Origin: a virus
Reading direction: 5' to 3' (one strand)
Length of the DNA stretch: 24,747 bases
IMG/VR virus record: IMGVR_UViG_3300017962_000112
Coordinates: 1 to 24,747 of that record
A program made the translations under genes and the position numbers. A model generated the notes under the pieces. The model saw only the letters and a list, made by a program, of their open reading frames with translations, did no database searches and had not been told where the DNA came from. Shown here one piece after another: positions 8,282 to 16,366 of this stretch; positions within the stretch are counted from its first letter, which is position 1; every line of letters begins with the position of its first letter.

Positions 8282-9610
8282 ATGCAATCTTATGACAAAC
8301 TAGTCGAAAAGTGGGCACCAGTACTTAATGAAGAATCAGCGGGTACTATCAAAGATGCTCACAGAAAAGCAGTAACAGCTGCGATTCTAGAAAACCAAGA
8401 AATTGCTCTACGTGAAGAGCGTAGCCAACAGCATTACTTGGCAGAAACAGCACCTGCAGGTGCAAACACCGGTTCAATCGGAACATGGGATCCAGTATTG
8501 ATCTCACTTGTTCGCCGTTCTATGCCAAACCTAATGGCATACGACGTTGCTGGCGTTCAGCCAATGACTGGCCCAACTGGCTTGATCTTCGCAATGAAGT
8601 CACGCTACGATGCTGGTACAACAGGCTCAACAGAAGCATTGTTCAACGAAGCAAACACACGTCACGCAGGTACAAAATCAACTGCAGCCGTATCTCAAGA
8701 GGGTTCAGGTCTAGACGTAACTAACGCAGGTGGCGCTGGCACAATCGACTCAGACCGTGTTACTGATCTTGCAACAGCAGCTATGTCAACAGACTCTGCT
8801 GAAGCTCTTGGCGATTCTGCTTCAAATGCTTTCGAGCAAATGGGTTTCACCATTGAGAAAGCAACTGTGACTGCGAAGTCACGTGCGTTGAAAGCGGAAT
8901 ACACTCTAGAACTAGCACAAGACTTGAAAGCGATTCATGGTCTTGACGCTGAAACAGAGTTGGCCAACATTCTTTCAACAGAAATCTTGGCTGAAATTAA
9001 CCGCGAAGTAATTCGTACAATCAACTCACAAGCGAAAACAGGCGCGCTTCAGTCTAACACAGCAATCAACGGTGTGTTCGATCTATCAAGCGATGCAGAT
9101 GGTCGTTGGTCAGTTGAGAAGTTCAAAGGCCTAATCGTTCAAATCGAACGTGAAGCAAATACAATTGCAAAAGAAACACGTAGAGGAAAAGGTAACTTCA
9201 TTATCTGTTCTTCAGACGTTGCTTCTGCTCTTGCAGCTTCAGGTATGTTGGACTATACTCCTGCACTATCAACTAACTTGAATGTTGATGACACAGGAAA
9301 CACATTCGCAGGTGTTCTAAACGGTCGTACACGTGTATACATCGACCCATATGCATCTACCGATTATGTAACTGTAGGTTATAAGGGTTCTAACCCATAT
9401 GACGCAGGCTTGTTCTATTGCCCATACGTACCACTAACTATGGTTCGTGCAGTAGGGGAAGATAATTTCCAGCCAAAAATTGGTTTCAAAACTCGTTACG
9501 GCATGGCGTCAAACCCATTCGTAGGTGCAACTCCAGCAAATGGTCTTGCAGCAGCGAAATCAAACCAATACTACAGAATCTTCCGTGTAGACAACATTCT
9601 AACTACATAA
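8282..9610 (+). CDS. 23: Major capsid protein gp23
   Basis: The HK97-fold shell subunit. It has 442 residues (T4: 521). Strong T4-family matches include VRRSMPNLMAYDVAGVQPM, the MGFTIEKATVTAKSR segment, KAEYTLELAQDLKAIHG, ILAEINREV, YIDPYASTDYVTVGYKG, and FQPKIGFKTRYGMASNPF. The shortening is mostly in the insertion domain: only ~80 residues lie between the SRYDAG and MGFTIEK segments against ~120 in T4. The protease rule of T4 gp21 (Leu/Ile-x-Glu) predicts removal of the first 55 residues at YLAE/TAPA, close to the T4 site at E65. Codons end in C or G more often than in neighbours, as expected for the most abundant protein. The Shine-Dalgarno is GGGAG. Confidence 0.98.
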   Translation: MQSYDKLVEKWAPVLNEESAGTIKDAHRKAVTAAILENQEIALREERSQQHYLAETAPAGANTGSIGTWDPVLISLVRRSMPNLMAYDVAGVQPMTGPTGLIFAMKSRYDAGTTGSTEALFNEANTRHAGTKSTAAVSQEGSGLDVTNAGGAGTIDSDRVTDLATAAMSTDSAEALGDSASNAFEQMGFTIEKATVTAKSRALKAEYTLELAQDLKAIHGLDAETELANILSTEILAEINREVIRTINSQAKTGALQSNTAINGVFDLSSDADGRWSVEKFKGLIVQIEREANTIAKETRRGKGNFIICSSDVASALAASGMLDYTPALSTNLNVDDTGNTFAGVLNGRTRVYIDPYASTDYVTVGYKGSNPYDAGLFYCPYVPLTMVRAVGEDNFQPKIGFKTRYGMASNPFVGATPANGLAAAKSNQYYRIFRVDNILTT

Positions 9611-9638
9611 GATTTTATAACAATAAGAGATCTAACTT

Positions 9639-9663
9639 GGAGCGCTTCGGCGCTCCTTTTTTT
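9639..9663 (+). terminator. Rho-independent terminator after gp23
   Basis: A perfect 7-bp stem GGAGCGC / GCGCTCC with the extra-stable UUCG tetraloop, followed directly by seven T. It ends the head operon, just before a fresh late promoter at 9666. Confidence 0.93.
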
Positions 9664-9665
9664 AT

Positions 9666-9673
9666 TATAAATA
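9666..9673 (+). promoter_or_regulatory. Late promoter (TATAAATA) after the gp23 terminator
   Basis: Exact TATAAATA immediately following the T-run of the gp23 terminator. The expected start is near 9679, about 19 nt before the ATG at 9698, with GAGAG as a ribosome site. It gives the tube-like gene late expression of its own, and could carry uvsY and uvsW late in infection. Confidence 0.82.
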
Positions 9674-9697
9674 GGATTATATAACGAGAGATGACAA

Positions 9698-10240
9698 ATG
9701 GCTATTGGAACAACTACGGTATCAACTGGAATTTTAGAATCTAGTCTTACAACTAATACTAACTACTTACAACCTACTGGGTTTAAGTTGTCGATTAATC
9801 GTAAGTATTTTCCAAATTTAGAATACTTTGCTCAATCAATAATGCATCCAGATACTCAAATTTCTGCGCTTGAAATTCCGTATAAAAGAATTGGATCTAT
9901 TCCTTTTACTGGCGATAAATTAGTATACGGTGAACTTACTGCTATGATTATTATGGATGAAGATCTTTCTGCTTATAGCGAAATGTATAATTGGATTAAA
10001 TCTTTTGTAGAAGCTCCAGATATAAAACCATCAGAAGCTAAAGATGGAGATAAAGGTCCATCAGAAGCAGATATTACTGTATCAATTTTAACTAGTCATA
10101 ATAACGTAGCGAAGAAGATAATATATAGAAATGCTATCCCAACTTTGCTTGGAGATATTGCTTTCGAAGCTTCTCAAGGAGATGTAAATTATATTACATT
10201 TCCAATCTCTTTTAGATTTACATACTTTGACATTGAATAA
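9698..10240 (+). CDS. Tail-tube-like virion protein in the gp3 position (tail completion candidate)
   Basis: 180 residues with a tail-tube-like pattern: an N-terminal FKLSINRKYFPNLEYF strand pair, a central IPFTGDKLVYGELTAMIIMDEDL segment, YNWIKSF, and a final ITFPISFRFTYFDIE strand. This resembles the gp19/gp3/gp54 tube-fold family. In marine T4-likes the gene between 23 and uvsY is usually gp3, the tail tube terminator (T4: 176 residues), so this is the best guess; T4 itself has capsid vertex gene 24 after 23. It is preceded by its own late promoter, as expected of a virion part. It could instead be a second tube or baseplate cap protein; the fold call is firmer than the gene number. Confidence 0.62.
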   Translation: MAIGTTTVSTGILESSLTTNTNYLQPTGFKLSINRKYFPNLEYFAQSIMHPDTQISALEIPYKRIGSIPFTGDKLVYGELTAMIIMDEDLSAYSEMYNWIKSFVEAPDIKPSEAKDGDKGPSEADITVSILTSHNNVAKKIIYRNAIPTLLGDIAFEASQGDVNYITFPISFRFTYFDIE

Positions 10241-10254
10241 ACTTAGGATATATT

Positions 10255-10698
10255 ATGGATTTAAAAATGATCCTCGACATGTGGTCGAGCGACTGTGTTA
10301 TTGGTCAAACGAGTTTAGATGAATCTTCTCGTCAAACTCCATTACTTCACGCAAAATATTTAGAATTACTTTCAACTGCTAAGCTACGTCTTAAAAAAGC
10401 TGAGCAGGAACAAAAAGTATTGCTTAAAGATAAATGGCTTTATTACAATGGCAAAATGGATCAAACTGAAATTGAAGAAAAAGGCTGGAAGCCTGACCCT
10501 TTTGATGGGCTTAAGATACTCAAAGGTGAAATGGATTATTACTACGATTCAGATCCGGAGATACAACACTCTGTTGAGAAAATAGAGTACATAAAAACTA
10601 CGATAGATACTTTGAATGAGATACTTAATAATGTTAATTGGAGACATCAAACAATCAGTAATATGATTAAATGGAGGATATTCGAAAGTGGTGGCTAA
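10255..10698 (+). CDS. uvsY: UvsY recombination mediator
   Basis: UvsY loads the RecA-like UvsX onto gp32-coated single-stranded DNA in recombination-dependent replication. It has 147 residues (T4: 137). The layout agrees: N-terminal helix MDLKMILDMWSSDCVI, a lysine-rich helix LRLKKAEQEQKVLLKDKWLYYNGK equivalent to the T4 DNA-binding KARLDYYSGRGD area, and the C-terminal helix WRHQTISNMIKWRIFESG, which parallels the T4 end (IKHIQDMRAFEAG). It is next to uvsW, as in marine T4-likes. The end overlaps the next small gene by 11 nt. Confidence 0.9.
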   Translation: MDLKMILDMWSSDCVIGQTSLDESSRQTPLLHAKYLELLSTAKLRLKKAEQEQKVLLKDKWLYYNGKMDQTEIEEKGWKPDPFDGLKILKGEMDYYYDSDPEIQHSVEKIEYIKTTIDTLNEILNNVNWRHQTISNMIKWRIFESGG

Positions 10699-10912
10699 AC
10701 CTAATTACAATTTTAAATTAAGTGTAAAAGATATTAAAATTATAGAAGACGCGCTTCATAATAAAGTCGGTCGTAGAGCCGAACGTATGATGAAGGGCGA
10801 AGATGCAGAAGTATTACAAACTGAAACAAAAGAAATCAACGATCTTTTAGGACGTATTCATAATCAAAAGAGTTGGTATAGACCACAACAAGGGGTTTAT
10901 GTGAGTGGCTAA
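10688..10912 (+). CDS. Conserved small protein between uvsY and uvsW, function unknown
   Basis: 74 residues, basic N-terminus (KPNYNFKLSVKDIKIIEDALHNKVGRRAERM), mainly helical, with a C-terminal WYRPQQGVYVSG tail. It starts with GTG (10688; a second GTG at 10691 is equally possible) behind a strong GGAGG at 10673-10677. It is translationally coupled on both sides: 11 nt overlap with uvsY and 8 nt with uvsW. I recognise no domain; the tight coupling suggests a role with the recombination proteins. T4 also has small unnamed proteins around uvsY and uvsW, but I cannot match this to one. Confidence 0.78.
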   Translation: MVAKPNYNFKLSVKDIKIIEDALHNKVGRRAERMMKGEDAEVLQTETKEINDLLGRIHNQKSWYRPQQGVYVSG

Positions 10913-12422
10913 TATTACTATATTAAAGAAAAATGAAAGCACAGCTCTTGTTGATTGCGATGCAGGCATTGCTCAAGAGTTGAGTGAATATTTTTCTTTT
11001 TTTGTTCCAGGTTATAAGTACATGAAATTGTACAAACGTAGAATCTGGGATGGTAAGATTAGATTATTCAATGCGGTAAATAGAGAACTTCCGGCCGGAC
11101 TTTATCCATTTGTTGATGAATTTTGTAAAAGAAATAGTTATACACTTTTAACAGAATCTTCTGATTACGGTTCTCCTTTAGATAAGAATGAACAAAATCC
11201 AGAACTTATTTACAAATACATTAAAGATTTAAATTTACAATCTCGTGGTAATCCGATTGATATAAGAGATTATCAGTTTGATGCCGTAATGAAAGCCTTG
11301 AATCTAAATAGATGTGTATTACTTTCTCCTACAGGGTCTGGTAAATCACTAATCATTTACTGTCTATCTCAAATATGGTTAAAATATATTACAGATGGGT
11401 TTAGGTACCCTCACGCTGGAAGAGTTTTAATTGTAGTTCCTACTACTTCTCTTGTAGAACAAATGGAAAAAGACTTTATCGATTATGGATATAGTCCTAA
11501 AGGTATTCATAAAATATATTCAGGAAAAGATAAAGACAATATTAATTCGGCCATCGTAATATCTACATGGCAATCAATTTATAAATTACCGAAGGATTGG
11601 TTTGATCAATTTGGAATGGTGATTGGCGATGAGTGCCACGGGTTTAAATCTAAATCTCTGACTGATATTATGAATAAATGTACCGAAGCAAAATATAGAA
11701 TTGGTACGACTGGTACACTAGATAATGCTCAGGTTCATCACCTTGTTCTCCAAGGACTCTTTGGAAAAATCCATAGAGTTACCACAACGAAGGAATTACA
11801 AGATAATAATACGTTAGCTAAGCTAGATATAAATATAATTATATTAAAATATGATGAAAAAACGAGAAAAGATTTTGGTAAAAAAACTTATCATGATGAA
11901 ATTGATTTTATTGTGGGACATGAAGGTAGGAATCGGTTTATTCGTAATTTGGCTCTTAGCTCTTCTGGTAATACTCTCGTATTATTCCAACGTGTGGATG
12001 CTCATGGTAAACCTCTCTTCGATTTAATTAATGAGAAGGCAGAAAAAGATAGAAAAGTTTTTTATGTTTCTGGGGAAGTAGAAACAAACGATAGAGAAGC
12101 CATTCGACAAATTACGGAGAAACAAAAAGATGCTATTATTGTCGCAAGCTTGGGTACTTTTTCCACTGGTATTAATATACGGAATTTGCATAATATTATA
12201 TTTGCAAGTCCGTCAAAGTCCCAAATTAAAGTCTTACAAAGCATTGGACGAGGATTACGTCAATCAGACGACGGAAGATCTACTACCCTTTATGACATCA
12301 CAGATGACATCCATTATAAAGGAAGAAAAAACTACGCGCTACTTCATGGCGAAGAACGAGTAAAAATATATAATAAAGAAAAATTCAACTTTAAGATTAT
12401 TGAGGTTCCAATTGGAAATTAG
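10905..12422 (+). CDS. uvsW: UvsW DNA/RNA helicase
   Basis: An SF2 helicase that unwinds R-loops and branched DNA, turns off origin replication and promotes recombination-dependent replication. It has 505 residues (T4: 503). N-terminal domain: YMKLYKRRIWDGKIRLF (~39-55), as in T4 (RFRYGNWDGRIRLL). Helicase motifs: Q-like RDYQFDAV (~121-128), Walker A SPTGSGKS (141-148), VVPTTSLVEQM (~177-187), DECH (242-245), GTTGTL, then the C-terminal FYVSGEV, the segment IVASLGTFSTGINIRNLH and the arginine finger QSIGRGLRQ. It starts with GTG at 10905; the only Shine-Dalgarno-like sequence is weak, which fits coupling to the upstream gene. Confidence 0.96.
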   Translation: MANITILKKNESTALVDCDAGIAQELSEYFSFFVPGYKYMKLYKRRIWDGKIRLFNAVNRELPAGLYPFVDEFCKRNSYTLLTESSDYGSPLDKNEQNPELIYKYIKDLNLQSRGNPIDIRDYQFDAVMKALNLNRCVLLSPTGSGKSLIIYCLSQIWLKYITDGFRYPHAGRVLIVVPTTSLVEQMEKDFIDYGYSPKGIHKIYSGKDKDNINSAIVISTWQSIYKLPKDWFDQFGMVIGDECHGFKSKSLTDIMNKCTEAKYRIGTTGTLDNAQVHHLVLQGLFGKIHRVTTTKELQDNNTLAKLDINIIILKYDEKTRKDFGKKTYHDEIDFIVGHEGRNRFIRNLALSSSGNTLVLFQRVDAHGKPLFDLINEKAEKDRKVFYVSGEVETNDREAIRQITEKQKDAIIVASLGTFSTGINIRNLHNIIFASPSKSQIKVLQSIGRGLRQSDDGRSTTLYDITDDIHYKGRKNYALLHGEERVKIYNKEKFNFKIIEVPIGN

Positions 12423-12858
12423 ACAATTTAAATTAGCTACTGACGATGAAATTATCTGTGAAGTAGTAGAATATCATGAAGACGATGATGCAATTGTCAT
12501 ACGTAAAACTATGAAATTAGTCATGATGGATAATATGGCTAATGGCGTAAGATATTACGCCTTTCGTCCTTTTATGATGTATCAATTAGAACCAGAAAGC
12601 TTTCAGATTATTAATTGTCAACATATTGTTGCAGAAGCAAATCCTACTCAAGAAATAATTCACGAATATTTAAAAGCTTTAGAAAATGTAATGATCGATG
12701 ACGACACAAGTGAAGAAAATATGGATGAAATTCGACGCGAGACCAAACGTCAATGGGACGCTTATCAAAAAACAAAAGCTCAAAGTATGAAAGATTATTT
12801 TACTTCTGATTCTGATAATGTTATTCGATTTACACCATCAAAAGACAAAATGCATTAA
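12412..12858 (+). CDS. Sm-like (LSm) fold candidate, marine T4-like conserved protein
   Basis: 148 residues from a TTG at 12412, chosen because TGAGG lies 6 nt upstream and no ATG exists before residue ~36. The first ~70 residues look like a small five-strand barrel (DDEIICEVVEY, DAIVIRKTMKLVMM, VRYYAFRPFMMYQ, FQIINCQHIVAEA), the pattern of an Sm fold with a strand-broken hydrophobic core; the rest is an acidic to basic helical tail. A pentameric Sm-like protein of putative cyanophage origin has been described from ocean samples, and this may be related. A TTG at 12400 is an alternative start. The gene overlaps the end of uvsW by 11 nt. RNA binding is inference. Confidence 0.6.
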   Translation: MEIRQFKLATDDEIICEVVEYHEDDDAIVIRKTMKLVMMDNMANGVRYYAFRPFMMYQLEPESFQIINCQHIVAEANPTQEIIHEYLKALENVMIDDDTSEENMDEIRRETKRQWDAYQKTKAQSMKDYFTSDSDNVIRFTPSKDKMH

Positions 12859-12885
12859 GGTATACTATCTCCCCCTCAGTATACT
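12859..12885 (+). terminator. Possible weak terminator after the Sm-like gene
   Basis: The inverted repeat GTATACT / AGTATAC (plus an outer G-U pair) surrounds an 11-nt C-rich loop and is followed by CTTTTATT. The stem is AT-rich with a long loop, so termination would be partial. Confidence 0.4.
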
Positions 12886-12912
12886 CTTTTATTATAACAT
12901 GGTTTTTAAAGT

Positions 12913-12940
12913 TTGTACACGCTTTTTTTCAGTGTACAAT
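12913..12940 (+). promoter_or_regulatory. Second, upstream early-type promoter candidate for gp55
   Basis: TTGTAC (12913-12918), 16 bp, TACAAT (12935-12940). It would overlap and compete with the stronger promoter at 12933-12961. It is the weaker of the pair and may only reflect the repeat structure. Confidence 0.4.
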
Positions 12941-12959
12941 CACTTTTTTTCGTTGTATA
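12913..12959 (+). repeat. Tandem TGTACA/poly-T repeats with inverted repeat before gp55
   Basis: TGTACA occurs at 12914 and 12933 and a TGTATA variant at 12954, each of the first two followed by a T7 tract (GCTTTTTTTCA, CACTTTTTTTCG). The first two copies also form the perfect inverted repeat TTGTACAC / GTGTACAA (12913-12920 and 12932-12939). The repeats provide both -35 and -10 boxes of the gp55 promoters. Confidence 0.7.
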
Positions 12960-12961
12960 AT
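12933..12961 (+). promoter_or_regulatory. Early-type (sigma70-like) promoter for gp55
   Basis: TGTACA (12933-12938), exactly 17 bp, perfect TATAAT (12956-12961). It lies 29 nt before the gp55 ATG in a non-coding gap of ~130 nt. The T-tract in the spacer may bend the DNA. The same architecture precedes gp45, gp44, hsp20 and gp43. Confidence 0.8.
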
Positions 12962-12990
12962 GGTATTAATTATGTTAAAGGATTTTGATT

Positions 12991-13569
12991 ATGAAACCAC
13001 AAGATAGGCCGCATTATGTGAATAATGCTCAGTTTTCTCAGGCCGTTGTAGACTATGTAACCATCTTAAATGAAGCTAGAAATAAGGACGAAAAACTTCC
13101 TATAGTCCCTGATTATATTGCTTCATGTTTTCTTAAAATCGCTGAAGGTCTTTCTCACAAAGCTAATTTCATTCGATATACTTATCGAGAAGAAATGGTT
13201 ATGGATGCGGTTGAAAATTGTTTAAAGGCAATCGAAAATTATAATTTAGAAGCAGCTACAAGAACTGGTAAACCAAACGCCTTTGCATATTTTACACAGA
13301 TTTCTTGGTATGCGTTTTTACGCAGAATTGCTAAAGAGAAAAAACAACAAGACATCAAATTTAAATACATGTCACAATCTGGAGTTGAAGCTTTCTTACT
13401 GGATGAGACTGATAATCCTGTAGCAGCAAACTTTGTTGATATGCTTAAAGATAGAATTGAAAAAGTAAAAGGGTATGATACAGAAGTAAAAGAGTTTGCT
13501 AAAAAAGAAAAGAAACGTAAGCGTCCTATTCAAAAAGTAGATTCAGATTTGGTGAAGTTTTTTCAATGA
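12991..13569 (+). CDS. 55: Late-transcription sigma factor gp55
   Basis: The phage sigma that directs host RNA polymerase to TATAAATA late promoters with gp33 and the clamp gp45. It has 192 residues from ATG 12991 (T4: 185), with AAAGGA 9 nt upstream; the in-frame TTG at 12985 is not needed. Conserved features: the YVNNAQFSQAVVDY segment (T4 YVNNKELLQAIIDW), IAEGLSHKANFIRYTYREEMVMDAVENCLKA, the sigma region 2-like helix with FDE replaced by YNLEAA, and NAFAYFTQISWYAFLRRIAKE, which fits the core-binding and -10 recognition area. The C-terminus is basic, and its final VKFFQ resembles the hydrophobic/acidic clamp-binding end of the family. Four exact targets are present in this window. Confidence 0.95.
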   Translation: MKPQDRPHYVNNAQFSQAVVDYVTILNEARNKDEKLPIVPDYIASCFLKIAEGLSHKANFIRYTYREEMVMDAVENCLKAIENYNLEAATRTGKPNAFAYFTQISWYAFLRRIAKEKKQQDIKFKYMSQSGVEAFLLDETDNPVAANFVDMLKDRIEKVKGYDTEVKEFAKKEKKRKRPIQKVDSDLVKFFQ

Positions 13570-14627
13570 AAGTAGCAATTATTAATGATACTCACTGTGG
13601 CATCCGTAATAGTTCTGACATATTTCTCGATAATGCAGAGAAATTTTATGCTGATGTATTCTTTCCTACTCTTTTGGAACGTGGTATTCGCCATATCATT
13701 CACCTTGGTGACTACTTTGATCACCGGAAATTTATTAACTTCCGCGCTCTTAACCGTAACCGTCATGTCTTTCTTGAACGGCTACGGCAAGAACAAATAA
13801 CAATGGACATTATAGCAGGTAATCACGATACCTACTATAAAAATACAAATGATCTTAATTCTCTTAAAGAACTATTAGGACATTATATGAATGAGGTTCA
13901 TATTATACATGAGCCTACTGTGATGGAATACGGTTCTTTAAAGATGGGAATGGTACCATGGATTTGCGCTGAAAATCACGAAAAAACTATGGAATTTATT
14001 AAAACCGCAAAATGTGATTGGATTGGTGGTCACTTTGAATTTGCTGGTTTTAATGTTATGCGTGGTGTTATTGCACCGCATGGATTAGATCATAAACTTT
14101 TATCACGATTTGAACGAGTATTATCTGGCCATTTTCATACAAAGTCTCAACAAGATAACGTAACATATCTTGGAACACAAATGGAATTCTTTTGGTCAGA
14201 TGCTAATGATCCTAAATTCTTTCATATTCTTGATACTGAAACAAGAGAATTAGAAGCAATACGAAATCCTTATACTTTATTTGAAAAAATTGTGTACAAT
14301 GACGAAGAAACCGATTATAATAAGTATAATGTCACCGACTTAGATGGTAAGTACGTTAAAGTTGTTGTCGTAAATAAAAAAGATATATTTACATTTGATC
14401 GATTTATTGATAGAATACAAAATAGAAAGATACACGATCTTAAAATTGCTGAAAACTTTGATGAGTTTGTAGGCGATAATGTAGAAGATGAATCAGTATC
14501 TATTGAAGATACTACCGAATTACTAGATACGTATATTGATGCTGTTGAAACTGATTTAGATAAAGACAGACTTAAAATTTCTATGCGTAATCTTATGACT
14601 GAAGCACAGGCTATCGAAACAGTATGA
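13566..14627 (+). CDS. 47: Recombination nuclease subunit gp47 (Mre11/SbcD type)
   Basis: With gp46 it resects double-strand ends to create 3' tails for UvsX and helps degrade host DNA. It has 353 residues (T4: 339). All metal-binding motifs of the calcineurin-like phosphoesterase fold are present in order: NDTHCG (D8, H10), LGDYFDHR (48-54), AGNHDTY (~84-90), IGGHFEF and the LSGHFHTKS segment. The C-terminal ~100 residues are acidic and should contact gp46. The ATG overlaps the gp55 stop by 4 nt and the 3' end overlaps the gp46 ATG by 4 nt, so 55-47-46 form one coupled unit. Confidence 0.97.
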   Translation: MKVAIINDTHCGIRNSSDIFLDNAEKFYADVFFPTLLERGIRHIIHLGDYFDHRKFINFRALNRNRHVFLERLRQEQITMDIIAGNHDTYYKNTNDLNSLKELLGHYMNEVHIIHEPTVMEYGSLKMGMVPWICAENHEKTMEFIKTAKCDWIGGHFEFAGFNVMRGVIAPHGLDHKLLSRFERVLSGHFHTKSQQDNVTYLGTQMEFFWSDANDPKFFHILDTETRELEAIRNPYTLFEKIVYNDEETDYNKYNVTDLDGKYVKVVVVNKKDIFTFDRFIDRIQNRKIHDLKIAENFDEFVGDNVEDESVSIEDTTELLDTYIDAVETDLDKDRLKISMRNLMTEAQAIETV

Positions 14628-16366
14628 TTTTATTTAAAACTCTACGGTTCAAGAATTTCTTGTCTACTGGAAATAATTGGACCGAGATTAATCTGAATAA
14701 GTCAAAGTCTACTCTTATTGTTGGACAAAATGGCGCAGGCAAATCCACAATGCTAGATGCAATTGCATTTGGTTTATTTGGTAAGCCTCATCGTAATATT
14801 AATAAACCACAACTTGTAAATTCAATTAATGGTAAAAACTGCTCAGTTGAAGTTACATTTGATATTGGTAAATCATCGTATAAAATTGTACGTGGTATTA
14901 AGCCGAATGTATTTGAGATTTGGAAGAATGGTGATATGATTAATCAATCATCACATTCCAAAGAGTACCAGAAGATTCTCGAGCAAAACATCTTGAAGCT
15001 AAATCATAAAAGCTTTCATCAGATTGTTGTCTTGGGGTCCTCCTCCTTTGTTCCTTTCATGCAACTCCCGGCACAACATCGGCGAGATGTTATCGAGGAT
15101 CTTCTGGACATTAATGTTTTTTCTAAAATGAATCAACTCTTAAAAGAAAAAAATACTGTTTTAAGAGATAAATTAAAAGATATTGAATATAATCTTGAAC
15201 TAACTCGTGAAAAAATAGAACTACAGAAAAAGTATATTCGAGAAGTAGAGGAGTTAAGTAATGACCAGATTGAAGAAAAAGAAAACGAAATCTTCCTCGC
15301 AGAAGATTCCATCGAAAACTTACAATTGGAAAATGTCAACGCGTCCGAAGAAATCGAAAGTCTCTCAGAAGGTCTTGAAGAAAATCTCAAAAAGAACCAT
15401 GATAAGAAGCAGACGCTCCTCCACTACAATGCAGAGTTTAATCAAAAAATCAAACAACTTGTCAAGGACTCGAAGTTTTACGAAGAAAATGATACGTGCC
15501 CCTCATGTTCCCAAGATATTAGTAACGACCTTCGATCGGAGAAACTCTCCACCGCAAAATCCAAAGCATCAGAGATCCAAAAAGCTTTGGACGATGTCTC
15601 TGAACAGTCGACTATTGTGGAATCGGCTATTGAACGGCTTAATAATACCTCAAATGAGATCAGAACCAAAACCTCATTTATATCTAGCAACAATAGAGAA
15701 ATCGTACGGTTGCAAGGACAGATTAAAACTCTCACCGATGCCATATCAAAAATACGCAGCAATGATGGTGATGTAGCTAAATCAAAACTAGATTTACAAG
15801 AATTAACTTCTGCTAAAGATAATTTGCTTGAAAGTAAATTAACTATTAATGAAGAATATTCTTATAATACTGTTATGGCAGAAATGCTAAAAGATACAGG
15901 AATTAAAACTAAAATCATTAAACAATATATTCCTGTCATCAATAAGTTAGTAAATCAATATCTACAGATTTTAGATTTTTATGTTCACTTTGATTTAGAT
16001 GAAAGCTTTCAAGAAACTATTAGGTCACGTCATAGAGATGCGTTTTCATATGATTCTTTTTCTGAAGGTGAAAAGCAACGTATTGACTTAGCTCTATTGT
16101 TTACTTGGCGAATGATCGCTAAAATGAAAAACTCTATTTCAACAAATCTACTTTTACTTGATGAAACATTTGATTCAAGTCTAGATCATGATGGTGTTGA
16201 AAACTTAATGAAGATTCTACATTCTCTTGACGAGAATTCGAATACGTTTATTATATCTCATAAAGGTGATATTTTAGATGGTAAATTCAAAGAAAAGCTA
16301 GAATTTGTAAAAGAAAAGAATTTTAGCAAAATAAAAGATTTACAAATTGTTGAAGAAATGGTATAA
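14624..16366 (+). CDS. 46: Recombination ATPase subunit gp46 (Rad50/SbcC type)
   Basis: The SMC-like ATPase partner of gp47. It has 580 residues (T4: 560). Walker A GQNGAGKST at 34-42, Q-loop region VLGSSSFVPFMQLP (~137-149), long coiled coil ~165-420 broken by the zinc hook TCPSC (C292, C295), signature FSEGEKQRID (~488-497), Walker B LLLLDETFD and the D-loop/His switch region FIISHKGD. Anomaly: about 14970-15100 and 15280-15765, including the hook arm, use many codons ending in C (CTC, ATC, GTC, TCC), unlike the A/T-ending codons before and after. This could mark a recombinant segment. The coding frame is intact throughout. Confidence 0.96.
   Translation: MILFKTLRFKNFLSTGNNWTEINLNKSKSTLIVGQNGAGKSTMLDAIAFGLFGKPHRNINKPQLVNSINGKNCSVEVTFDIGKSSYKIVRGIKPNVFEIWKNGDMINQSSHSKEYQKILEQNILKLNHKSFHQIVVLGSSSFVPFMQLPAQHRRDVIEDLLDINVFSKMNQLLKEKNTVLRDKLKDIEYNLELTREKIELQKKYIREVEELSNDQIEEKENEIFLAEDSIENLQLENVNASEEIESLSEGLEENLKKNHDKKQTLLHYNAEFNQKIKQLVKDSKFYEENDTCPSCSQDISNDLRSEKLSTAKSKASEIQKALDDVSEQSTIVESAIERLNNTSNEIRTKTSFISSNNREIVRLQGQIKTLTDAISKIRSNDGDVAKSKLDLQELTSAKDNLLESKLTINEEYSYNTVMAEMLKDTGIKTKIIKQYIPVINKLVNQYLQILDFYVHFDLDESFQETIRSRHRDAFSYDSFSEGEKQRIDLALLFTWRMIAKMKNSISTNLLLLDETFDSSLDHDGVENLMKILHSLDENSNTFIISHKGDILDGKFKEKLEFVKEKNFSKIKDLQIVEEMV

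Noticed and set aside
10227-10254. TTGACA-N16-TATATT near the uvsY start
   Set aside because: Good hexamers, but the -10 box directly touches the uvsY ATG, so the transcript would start inside the gene and miss its start codon; the -35 lies in coding sequence.
11828-11835. TATAAATA inside uvsW
   Set aside because: Exact late element but deep inside a coding region of AT-rich DNA, with no gene start within 500 nt downstream; chance match is likely.
15261-15776. 171-residue open frame overlapping gp46 on the same strand
   Set aside because: A shifted reading of the C-rich coiled-coil segment; its product is low-complexity Lys/Ser-rich and gp46 is intact with all motifs.
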